NCBI GenBank assembly: GCA_034926675.1
Contig: JAYFQW010000057.1
Coordinates: forward strand, 1 to 38,878
Origin: Clostridia bacterium
Lineage (GTDB): Bacteria; Bacillota; DTU025
Reading direction: 5' to 3'
Length of the DNA: 38,878 nucleotides
Shown here: positions 28,591-36,186 of the stretch, one piece after another
Position numbering within the stretch: the stretch's first letter is position 1
How the letters are laid out: each line of letters opens with the position of its first letter
The notes under the pieces: model-generated
Told to the model about the DNA's origin: nothing
Databases searched by the model: none
What the model saw: the letters and a program-made list of their open reading frames with translations, nothing else
Program-made: the position numbers and the translations under genes

Positions 28591-29928
28591 TCAAGCCTCC
28601 CTCCCTTCGTCCACCGTGAACACCGTTGGCACCGGCACATCCGTAGCCAACGCCTTGAGCGCGGTTTCCACAACACGTTTTCTGTAGGCCAGTTCACGCT
28701 GGGCTGGAAGATCTGGGTTGCCTGCAGGACTGGTGAAGTGCCCCCCGAACACGATCCTGTTTGCTTTGACGTTCTCGGCGATGGACGTGAATGCGGTGAT
28801 CTGGGCAGTGGGGATTCCGGCCTTGTCGAGTTCTTTGGCTATCGTTGCACCGCAACGTGTACAGGTGCCTCAGGTGGACGTGAGTATGGCTGCGCGAACC
28901 CCTGCCTGCTTGATCTGTGCCGCCATACGCTCTCCAATAGACACAGAGCTGCTAACGTTGGTGCCTATGCCGCAGGTTGTGAGGAACATGTTCCACACGC
29001 CGCCGACGGCGCCGTCGGCCTCAAGCTGCCTGAGGGCGTCCAGAGGAACCAGTCGGTTGGGATCGGCATTTACCATGGTGGTGTCATAACCGCCGTGAAT
29101 AGACTCGTAGTCGCCGGCTGTCATTGCGGATAGGTGCGCCAACGAGTACGAGCCGTAAGTGGTGGAGAACGCCTGCCTGAGCTTGTCGGGGTTGCCCTGG
29201 GGAACGAGCCCGCCTGTGGTGATGAGGGCTATAACTGAGTTCCCGAGGTCGGTCACTCGAGGAGCGGCGGGTACGGTTTCGAACGTGCGTATGGGTATCT
29301 CGGTGACGAACGGTGCGTTCGCGAGCCTGGCCATGAGCGTGTTCACAACACGCGTGGCCCCGATGAGCTGGTGCAACTCGTTTCTGCGATGCCCGGTAGG
29401 GATGTAGCCTTCGTCCAGGGCGGCGCCTATGGGCCTGCCCTGTGCAAGTTTGAGCGCTAGCGCTGCAAGGGGTGGGAGAGCTTTTGCCATTCCGGCTGCG
29501 GTTTCAGGCGTTGCGACAATGTAGTTGTGCTTCACGAACATTGGAACCGCCGGATTCTCAGGATGCATGGCGGTAACGCTGGGAATTCCAAGTTTCGAGC
29601 TTGCATACTCGGCGGTTCGTGCACACGCGACTCCATAGCGTCCGGCGTTGAAGGCTGGCCCCGAGATGAACACATGGGGCTTGAACCTAACAACCGCTTC
29701 AGTTAGGGCGGCAGCGAGTTGAGGAAAACTGGTTTCGGTGTTGGCGAAGTTGTCGCCGCACGCGATGGTGGCGACTACCTCCATCTCTTGACGCCACATG
29801 GCTTGCATGCCTATGGATGGGCCCTTGGCGCCCTCAAACAAGTTTACGCCAATGCCAGCCTTGTCCTCACCGCCAATACCGGCATAGAACTGGTTGATGT
29901 AACACAAAGCTCTTAGTTTGTCTGCCAA
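28591..29928 (-). CDS. GrdB-like selenoprotein (component B reductase family), in-frame UGA read as selenocysteine
   Basis: Selenocysteine-containing subunit of about 445 residues. The frame is interrupted by TGA at 28872-28870 (residue 353), yet continues for 92 further codons to TGA 28593-28591. Around the UGA it reads ILTST-U-GTCTRCGA, the U-x-x-C-x-x-C active site of GrdB/GrdF/GrdH. The continuation (KELDKAGIPTAQITAF, RIVFGGHF, ending TVDEGREA) is typical of the family C-terminus. A hairpin follows the UGA. I prefer the TTG at 29928 (GGAG upstream, product MADKLRALCYINQFYAGIGG). A GTG at 29967 would overlap the permease gene by 23 bases. The next gene starts 3 bases after its end. Confidence 0.92.
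28843..28872 (-). promoter_or_regulatory. Putative SECIS hairpin behind the UGA codon
   Basis: Starting 12 bases after the UGA, a perfect 6-bp stem CGTTGC / GCAACG closes on a GGT loop (28857-28843). An alternative pairing GCACC / GGTGC overlaps it. Position and size fit bacterial SECIS elements, which lie in the coding region just 3' of the UGA and recruit SelB. Clostridial SECIS sequences vary too much for a firm call. Confidence 0.6.
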
Positions 29929-29944
29929 TGATATCAGCTCCGTT

Positions 29945-31285
29945 CTAGGCTCTTGCTGAACCTGCACGGCCCACTGCGAAGATCACCAGGCCAATGAGGT
30001 GCCACCAACCCCCAAGCATGTAGGAGGCGGCCGGTAGCTTAACTAGGTTCACAACGACTACTACTATGGTAAGCAACGGCAGCGCGATTCCGCCAGGAAC
30101 CTGATATGCGCCTTTAGCTCCCAGATTGCGTATTCTGGCGGCAATCAGCGACACGGCCATGAGTACCACCAATATGGCTGAGCACAGCGAGCCCGTGCCG
30201 ATGATCTCCATGGTGAACTGTGGGAAACAGGCGACAATTGCGGCGGCGAGCGCGGAAACGGTAAGCGAGAAGCCGGGCGCCTGATTCTTGTTGACTGACC
30301 TGAACGCTGCGGGAAGCAGGCCGCCTTCGCTGACTCCCATCAGAGTGCGACTGCAGCTCATCACGAGCACCAGCATTGTGGTGACTATTGCGAACAGTGC
30401 TGAGATGGATATTGCAAGGCTTACCCACTTTGCTTCCGGTGCGAATACGGTGGCAGCAAATTGCATCGGTGCGTAGTAGGCGAAGGAATCAGGCGTGAAC
30501 TGCTTCCACGACACCACTCCAAACGTGGCGATTAGCATGATCAGGTAGAGCACGGTGGTCATTCCCAGGGAGATCATGATGGCCTTGGGAATGGTCTTGC
30601 GCGGTTCCTTGGCCTCTTCGGCCAGGCTGGCAATGGCTATCACAGAGCCGTAGGCCAGCATAGCCATGGGAATCGAAGTCATGATGCCGCTCTTTCCCAT
30701 GGCTCCCGAAGTCCAGAAGTTCGAGAAGCTCGCGGGATCGACGTGGGGGAAGGCCGCGAAGCTGTACGCCAGGCAACCTACCATGAGCAGGGCGGTGAGC
30801 ACCAGGTTGGTCTTTCCCATCAGGCTTATGCCCAGGTAGTTCACGGCCCAGCAGAACACTATCGCGATCACGCCTACGAGGATAACGGCATCCTTGGCGC
30901 CGGGGATTATGGAATCGAGATAGCCTGCAACGAAAATGGCGCCGAACGATGTGCCGAGAACTGTCACGTTAACCCATGACCACGATGCGAGCCAGCCTAG
31001 TAGCTGTTGAATGAGGGGGTTGTTGCTCAAGGTAGCAGCAGGATATGCGTACAAACCGCCGGCTTTAGGGAACCTGCTTGATAGCTCGGCTACGTTTAGC
31101 GCATATAGCATGATGATGGCCGCTGCGATGACCCATGCCACGAGCGCCGCGGGGCCTGCAAGACCGTAGGTCACGCCAGAGAGAGTGAATATGCAACTTC
31201 CAACCATGCCGCCGACGCCGATCATCACGCATTCCCATAGGCCCAGAACTCCAGTGCGCAGTTGCGACTCTTCAGATCCGCTCAT
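29945..31285 (-). CDS. APC-superfamily amino acid/amine permease
   Basis: Integral membrane transporter (446 residues, usual length) with about twelve hydrophobic segments. The APC consensus in the first helices is clear: GLWECVMIGVGGMVGSCIFTLSG and AELSSRFPKAGGLYAYP. Another signature segment is ASLAEEAKEPRKTIPKAI. It presumably imports the substrate or exchanges it for a product of the neighbouring enzymes. Its specificity (amino acid, amine or related zwitterion) cannot be read from sequence. The family differs from the BCCT or Opu transporters usual for betaine. The ATG at 31285 has GGAGG 8 bases upstream. Confidence 0.9.
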   Translation of the reverse strand: MSGSEESQLRTGVLGLWECVMIGVGGMVGSCIFTLSGVTYGLAGPAALVAWVIAAAIIMLYALNVAELSSRFPKAGGLYAYPAATLSNNPLIQQLLGWLASWSWVNVTVLGTSFGAIFVAGYLDSIIPGAKDAVILVGVIAIVFCWAVNYLGISLMGKTNLVLTALLMVGCLAYSFAAFPHVDPASFSNFWTSGAMGKSGIMTSIPMAMLAYGSVIAIASLAEEAKEPRKTIPKAIMISLGMTTVLYLIMLIATFGVVSWKQFTPDSFAYYAPMQFAATVFAPEAKWVSLAISISALFAIVTTMLVLVMSCSRTLMGVSEGGLLPAAFRSVNKNQAPGFSLTVSALAAAIVACFPQFTMEIIGTGSLCSAILVVLMAVSLIAARIRNLGAKGAYQVPGGIALPLLTIVVVVVNLVKLPAASYMLGGWWHLIGLVIFAVGRAGSARA

Positions 31286-31339
31286 GTTCGTTCCTCCACT
31301 TCAAATGCGGTGTGAATAGGTTCGCTGCAGTATGCCGGG

Positions 31340-32833
31340 TTACATGGGCGGAACAGTGCCGTCTTCGAGCTCAACGAATACCGTTTTCGGGTGCATGTAC
31401 TTTGTGATTCCCGCACCTCCAACGCCGCTGGCTTTCCAGCCCACTCCGGGCGACTCCATGATGCCCTTGCTGTAATAGGTGTTCACATACACCTGACCAG
31501 CTTTGATCTTCTCAGCCACGCGCTGCGCGCGCCTTGCGTCGCCGGTGAACACTCCGCCAGCCAGGCCGTAGTCGACGGCGTTGGCCAGCTCGACCGCGTC
31601 CTGCTCGGTGCTGAACTTGCTCACGCATAGCACGGGCCCGAAGATCTCTTGCCGGAATATGCTCATCTGGGGCGTTACATCGGCGAATATGGTGGGAGGT
31701 ATGAAGTTGCCTGCGGCCAGTGTTGGGTCGGTGTAGCGGAATCCTCCAGTAACTAGACTGGCGCCTTCGGCGATTCCCTGCTCAATGTGACGCCATACGC
31801 TCTCGCAATGCTCGCGAGAGATCATGGGGCCGAAGTTCACGCCGGGGGTGAAGCCGTCGCCCGGCACGACTTGCTTGCACAGGTTGACGAGCTCGTCGAT
31901 GAATCTGTCGTATATGGCCTCATGCAGTATCAGCCTTGTGCCAGCCACGCACACCTGGCCGGAGTTGAGAGTGAACCCGAAGAATGCCCATTTGGCGGCT
32001 TTACTGATGTCCACATCGTCGAATATGATGTTCGGGCTCTTTCCACCGAGCTCCAGCGCTACGTTTTTTACGGTGTCGGCGGCAGATGCAAATATCTGTT
32101 TGCCTGTTTCGGTGCCTCCAGTGAGCGACACCATGTCCACCTGTGGGTTTCTCACGAGGGCGTCTCCAACGCTTGAGCCAGGGCCCGGAACCACGTTCAC
32201 GACACCTTCAGGGAACCCTGCTTCGTGGAATACCGAAGCCAGTTCCAGCATGGATAGGGGCGCCCAGGTGGGCGGCTTGATCACTACCGTATTTCCGGCA
32301 GCCAGAATCATGCTGACTTTCTGGCAGCCCATCATGAGCGGGCCGTTCCAGGGCAGGATCTCGGCTACCACGCCACACGGCTGCCACATCACGTAGTTCA
32401 GATAGTGCCCACCGCCGTCTACTGGCACTACCTTGCCCTCAAGGCAGCGCGCCTTGCCTGCGGCGAATTGAAAAGCGTCAACGGCGGAGGGCAGTTCATA
32501 GAACTTCAGGCTTGGCCAGAGCTTTCCGCAGTTTAGACCCTCTATGGCTATGAACTCGTCTTCACGCTTCTTAAGGATCTCCCCTGCACGCAGCAAGAGG
32601 TGACTTCGTTCCGCCTGGGTCATGCGGCCCCACGGGCCATCATCGAATGCGCGCCGGGCTGCAGATATTGCGCGTTCCACGTCTGATTGGCTGCCCTGGT
32701 AGGCCGTGGCGATCACCTTGTTGGTTACCGGGCTGACCACGTCGAAGGTTTTGCCGGAATCTGAGGCTTCGAACTCACCGTCAACATACATCTTGTAGGG
32801 TTCGCGCTTGAGTACGCTTTGCGGATCAAGCAT
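31340..32833 (-). CDS. NAD(P)-dependent aldehyde dehydrogenase
   Basis: Aldehyde dehydrogenase superfamily enzyme (497 residues), oxidising an aldehyde to its acid with NAD(P)+. It most resembles the betaine-aldehyde/general aldehyde class. Visible motifs: EILPWNGPLM, IKPPTWAPLS, SLTGGTETGKQI, VALELGGKSPNI (catalytic Glu), and NSGQVCVAGTRL (catalytic Cys). All catalytic residues appear intact. The ATG at 32833 has GGGAGG 7 bases upstream. It is the first gene behind the sigma-54 promoter at 32880-32895, so it heads the operon. The aldehyde substrate is unknown. Confidence 0.92.
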   Translation of the reverse strand: MLDPQSVLKREPYKMYVDGEFEASDSGKTFDVVSPVTNKVIATAYQGSQSDVERAISAARRAFDDGPWGRMTQAERSHLLLRAGEILKKREDEFIAIEGLNCGKLWPSLKFYELPSAVDAFQFAAGKARCLEGKVVPVDGGGHYLNYVMWQPCGVVAEILPWNGPLMMGCQKVSMILAAGNTVVIKPPTWAPLSMLELASVFHEAGFPEGVVNVVPGPGSSVGDALVRNPQVDMVSLTGGTETGKQIFASAADTVKNVALELGGKSPNIIFDDVDISKAAKWAFFGFTLNSGQVCVAGTRLILHEAIYDRFIDELVNLCKQVVPGDGFTPGVNFGPMISREHCESVWRHIEQGIAEGASLVTGGFRYTDPTLAAGNFIPPTIFADVTPQMSIFRQEIFGPVLCVSKFSTEQDAVELANAVDYGLAGGVFTGDARRAQRVAEKIKAGQVYVNTYYSKGIMESPGVGWKASGVGGAGITKYMHPKTVFVELEDGTVPPM

Positions 32834-32879
32834 GCTCGAACCTCCCTTTCAGCCACAACTGAGGCTGATGGATTACCAT

Positions 32880-32895
32880 TGCAACATGCGTGCCA
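32880..32895 (-). promoter_or_regulatory. Sigma-54 (-24/-12) promoter of the aldehyde dehydrogenase operon
   Basis: Read on the - strand, TGGCACG-CATG-TTGCA is a full match to the -24/-12 consensus TGGCACG-N4-TTGCW. Transcription would start near 32868, giving a leader of about 35 bases before the ATG at 32833. A sigma-54 activator is encoded immediately upstream on the same strand. Confidence 0.9.
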
Positions 32896-32958
32896 GCTAT
32901 CGCAGAGCGTAGAAGTGAGCTGATGGCGGGCGAGAGCGAAACCACTTGTGGACAGAGC

Positions 32959-32986
32959 GTCACATGTGTGACCTAGGCGTCACACA
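32959..32986 (-). promoter_or_regulatory. Palindromic activator-binding array (likely UAS)
   Basis: Two overlapping perfect inverted repeats occur here: TGTGTGAC-N6-GTCACACA (32965-32986) and GTCACA-TG-TGTGAC (32959-32972). The centre lies about 100 bases upstream of the predicted start site of the sigma-54 promoter, a usual distance for an enhancer. The array overlaps the last codons of the activator gene itself. The adjacent NtrC-type protein is the natural candidate to bind it. Confidence 0.7.
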
Positions 32987-34389
32987 TCATCCTCACAGGA
33001 GCAGCCGTCGTCGTGGTCGCGCATCTGCCGAAGCATTCGATGAAGGGTTTCTCTGGCAATCCCCAGATCATCCGCGGCACGGGTCACATTCCCATCGTGC
33101 CTGGCCAGGGCCAGTTTGATGTAGGAACACTGATATTGGGAAAGCGCCTGCTTCAGGGGCAAATCCTCTGGCGGGCAGCTGGCCGACTGCGTCAGAGACG
33201 GCGAGGAGCCCAGCGGGGGGCCTGATAGGTGCGCTGCCAGCTCTAGCTCGTCTATCACATCTGACTGCGCGAACACCATGGCTCGTTCCACGACGTTCTT
33301 GAGTTCGCGCACATTCCCCCGCCAAGGCTGCTGCCTGAGGAGTTCCAGTGCTGAAGGGGCGAGGTTCACGCGCTTGTTCATCTCCCTTGCATAGGAGTGG
33401 GCGAAATGGACGGCGAGCGCGGGAATGTCGTCGGGGCGCTCTCGTAGGGCTGGCATATGGATGGGGATCACGCACACTCTGTAGTACAAGTCCTCGCGGA
33501 ATCGGCCCATTGCTGCCTCCTGTTCCAGCTCGCGGTTGGTGGCGCAAATCAGGCGGAAGTCCACGCTGATTGTGGAAGTGCCTCCGACACGCTCGAAGCA
33601 TTTGTCTTCGAGGACGCGCAGGAACTTGGGCTGCACTGGTGCAGGGATATCCGCAACTTCGTCGAGGAACAACGTGCCGCCTGCGGCCAGTTCCACTTTT
33701 CCCTGTTTGCGAGCGACGGCTCCAGTAAAGGCGCCCTTTTCATGGCCGAACATTTCGCTTTCCCACAGGTCGCCGGGCACTGCTGCGCAGTTGACCTTGA
33801 CCAGCCTGTAGTTGTGCCGGCAGCTCAATGCGTGAATAGCCCTAGTCACCACGTCCTTGCCAGTGCCGCTCTCCCCGGTGATGAGAACGGGTGAATCACA
33901 GGCGGCCGCTGCGGCTGCCAGTCGACGAACCCTCATCATAGGCTCTGAGCTTCCCACAAGAGCCTGCCCGCCGGTGAGTTCCGCCAACTCTTCCCTGAGG
34001 CGCCTGTTTTCGCTTGTGACCTCAGAGAGACGGAGCGCCTTGTCGATCTCGAGGGCGAGATCGTCGGGGCGAATGGGCTTGGTAAGATACGTGAAGGCCC
34101 CCTTGCGCATGGCCTCCACTGCGCCGTCAATCGAGCCGTGCCCTGTCAACACGATCACCTGTCCGGCAAAGCCCTGTGTTCTTACGGATTCCATCAGTTC
34201 GATTCCACTCATCGTGGGCATGCGTACGTCTACCACCGCCACGTCAAAGTCCGATGAGGCCATGATGGCGTAGGCTTGAGCGCTTCCTGTTGCGGTCTGA
34301 ACCTGGTAGCCACAATCAGCAAGGCTGAGCTGCATAAAGTGTAGGAAGTCAGGCTCATCGTCTACAAGCATGATCTTGGCCCTGCTCAT
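32980..34389 (-). CDS. NtrC-type sigma-54-dependent response regulator
   Basis: Two-component activator of 469 residues. A receiver domain occupies about residues 1-125 (VDDEPDF, VAVVDVRMPTMSG with the phosphoacceptor Asp, LTKPIRPDD). The sigma-54-contacting AAA+ domain lies at about 140-380 (Walker A GESGTGKD, the GAFTGA loop in HEKGAFTGAVARKQ, Walker B GGTLFLDEVADIP, ERPDDIPALAVHF). A Fis-type helix-turn-helix is at about 425-460 (GNVTRAADDLGIARETLHRMLRQ). All motifs are intact. The ATG at 34389 has GGGAGG upstream and overlaps the broken kinase gene by 35 bases. It should activate the -24/-12 promoter at 32880-32895. Confidence 0.94.
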   Translation of the reverse strand: MSRAKIMLVDDEPDFLHFMQLSLADCGYQVQTATGSAQAYAIMASSDFDVAVVDVRMPTMSGIELMESVRTQGFAGQVIVLTGHGSIDGAVEAMRKGAFTYLTKPIRPDDLALEIDKALRLSEVTSENRRLREELAELTGGQALVGSSEPMMRVRRLAAAAAACDSPVLITGESGTGKDVVTRAIHALSCRHNYRLVKVNCAAVPGDLWESEMFGHEKGAFTGAVARKQGKVELAAGGTLFLDEVADIPAPVQPKFLRVLEDKCFERVGGTSTISVDFRLICATNRELEQEAAMGRFREDLYYRVCVIPIHMPALRERPDDIPALAVHFAHSYAREMNKRVNLAPSALELLRQQPWRGNVRELKNVVERAMVFAQSDVIDELELAAHLSGPPLGSSPSLTQSASCPPEDLPLKQALSQYQCSYIKLALARHDGNVTRAADDLGIARETLHRMLRQMRDHDDGCSCEDDV

Positions 34390-34730
34390 CCGGAATTTGC
34401 CTCCCGTCGTCTGCCCCTGGCTGTGCTATGGAACTGCCCGGAGGCAGCTCAATAGCGCCCTTCGAACCCTGCCCCGGTCGACTAGGCATACGAATGGACC
34501 CGCGGCGCCGTCCGATCTCGCGGCAGCATATTGCCAGGCCCAGCCCTGTGCCCCAGCCAGGCGCTTTTGCGGTGAAGAACGGTGCGCTGAATGCAGCTGC
34601 CCATTGGTAAATCATGGCCCAAGAGCCCACGCGCGCACTCATTGGCATGCACAATGACGCCGTCGGGTTCAGTCAGGATCAAGCCTTCTGTATCGATAGA
34701 GTCGATGATCTGCAGCGCCTGGCGTCGCAT
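34355..34730 (-). pseudogene. Sensor histidine kinase remnant (PAS start joined to the C-terminal G2-box end)
   Basis: Two fragments in different frames. The N-terminal piece (start ATG 34730, GGAGG 8 bases upstream) is the beginning of a PAS domain: IIDSIDTEGLILTEPDGVIV, HANECARGLLGHDL. Near 34590-34607 the frame shifts, and the rest (APFFTAKAPGWGTGLGLAIC, then IELPPG, ending at 34355) is the ATP-binding end of a histidine kinase. The phosphoacceptor-His domain and the N-box are absent. A functional kinase would need some 250 more residues. It was presumably the cognate partner of the regulator that follows. Confidence 0.82.
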
Positions 34731-34766
34731 GACCATGGCCTCCGACCCGTATAGCTTTCTGCCCCA

Positions 34767-34794
34767 ATTATAGCAGGATACCATCTCAGGACAA
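34767..34794 (-). promoter_or_regulatory. Sigma-70-type promoter for the kinase-regulator pair
   Basis: On the - strand TTGTCC (34794-34789) and TATAAT (34772-34767) are 16 bases apart. The predicted start falls about 30 bases before the GGAGG and ATG 34730. It would still transcribe the intact regulator gene despite the damaged kinase. Confidence 0.65.
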
Positions 34795-35398
34795 ACCTGC
34801 TTCTCCTTTCCGTGTCACTCGTCCCCAAGCCCTGGACGTTCAGCAGCAACGACGGCAGGTTCCGGTTTGATCGACACTGAACCCCTTGAATCCCGAGGTG
34901 TGAAGAAAAGCGCCGAACGGGTCCACTCGCCTCCTTCATGATCAAGGCTTCTGAACAGTAATGGATTTCGAACCGTACTGCTTGCGTCCGCTGCCGTGGA
35001 GTCCTGCACGCGGATTCCGGCTGCGCCCGCGATCATTCCTCTTTTGCAGGCATGGGCGCCTTGGGGAGGCGACAGGCCCGGGGTTGGCGGCCACAGTGAT
35101 CACTGCGGATACCACCTCAAGGTGCAGTTGATCTCCAAGCAGGATTCAGAACAACCCGCTAGCTTCAGCTGGAGCGTGAGCCAGATGCCCAGCATCTCGT
35201 GATTTCGCGATATTCATCAGAAGGAACCACTACGCGAGTAACGAATGCATAGGAAATTGGGAACGTTTCAGGTTTGTACTGGACGGCATCCCACTGTATG
35301 GGGTTTTCCCGCTTCGTCTCGGATGTCAGGAATCAACGCAGCCTCGGCCAGCATGTAGCCCACAGTTCCTCAGTCACCAGGCGAACGGAGGCGGTTGA
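34795..35398 (+). other. 600-base region with no recognisable gene
   Basis: Several short open frames exist on both strands, the longest around 68-73 codons, but none has recognisable motifs, a convincing start or protein-like composition. A GGAGG at about 35386 serves the next gene. The region may hold decayed sequence from the RHS-like locus or from the kinase side. Confidence 0.5.
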
Positions 35399-36119
35399 AT
35401 GCGTCGCATCGGTTACCGCTCTTGTCCGAGGGCCCTTCTGTCCATAGCGGCGTTCTCCCTCGTCGTGCTTCTCCTGCAGTCGTCTCCGACCTGTGCTGCC
35501 TATGACACCCCAGTCTCATGCGATGTCGTGTCTCAGGATATCCGCGTCGTCCTGAAGGATCTCGCCGCTCAGGCATGCGTGAACATCGTTATAGACGACA
35601 ACGTACAAAGAAGAGTGACCATCCAGCTCAAAAAGGAACACCCTCGATTGCTGATCCTTCCGCGATGTATGACTGCAGGAAGATGTCTCCCTTCAATCAT
35701 TACTTCGAGGGCCTCTCGGAGACGATAGACCCGAAGACCGGAGCGCTCATCGTGAGGCAGAAAGACCTGGTGCTCCCCGGCCGCAACGGATTCGATCTTG
35801 TGATAGAACGAGTCTATAGCAATCAGATGGCTGCGGCCGGCAAGCCTGACGTCAGTGTATCTGTCGAGTGGAAAGTGGAAGCTGGTTCTCAGGCGTGTTC
35901 GCGCGTCGAGGATGCCTACATAATCGAAGGACGGACATACCGGTGTTTCTTGGAGGGCGTCGTTCAGTGGGCAGAACAGTCGCTGTCTGACGAACCGATC
36001 TACGCCTGCTTTTGTGGTACAGCGCGCATGATGCGCTGGGAACCGGATCAGTGCACCTGGACGTGCGTAAAGGAGCAAGAGACTATATCCGCGATACGGA
36101 TACCCGCTCCTGAGGGCAG
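35399..36119 (+). pseudogene. Secreted RHS/YD-repeat-like protein N-terminus, frameshifted and cut by an IS
   Basis: Broken gene. ATG 35399 (GGAGG 7 bases upstream) begins a signal peptide, hydrophobic to about residue 34. A short secretin/TonB N-terminal-like domain follows (VVSQDIRVVLKDLAAQACVN, IVIDDNVQRRVTIQL). At a run of five A near 35629 the frame must shift by -1 to continue as KKGTPSIADPSAMYDCRKMS. Next comes a segment like the N-terminal region of RHS/wall-associated proteins (DPKTGALIVRQKDLVLPG, NGFDLVIERVYSNQ). It is interrupted at about 36120 by the insertion sequence. An open frame to 36411 beyond this point is inside the IS and antisense to its transposase. Confidence 0.65.
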
Positions 36120-36120
36120 C

Positions 36121-36142
36121 CTCAGCCCATTATCCACAGTAG
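36121..36142 (+). repeat. IS terminal inverted repeat, left
   Basis: Starts CTCAGCCCATT and matches the reverse complement of 37889-37910 at 19 of 22 positions. The match continues two bases outward (GC). It lies 45 bases beyond the transposase stop codon. Confidence 0.82.
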
Positions 36143-36186
36143 GGGTCCATCGAACTAGTCGCTACAGGACACGGGATGGAACACAG

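Noticed and set aside
28870-29967. GrdB-like gene ending at the TGA at 28870 as a 365-residue protein
   Set aside because: Clear family sequence continues in the same frame for 92 codons and the TGA sits exactly where the family has selenocysteine.
35130-35398. Short frame ending at the TGA just before ATG 35399, as an upstream coupled gene
   Set aside because: No start codon with a ribosome site, no recognisable sequence and it opens right after another stop.
35620-35640. Programmed -1 frameshift at the A run of the RHS-like gene
   Set aside because: The heptamer does not fit X-XXY-YYZ, no downstream structure is evident, and the gene is broken in other ways, so a simple indel is likelier.
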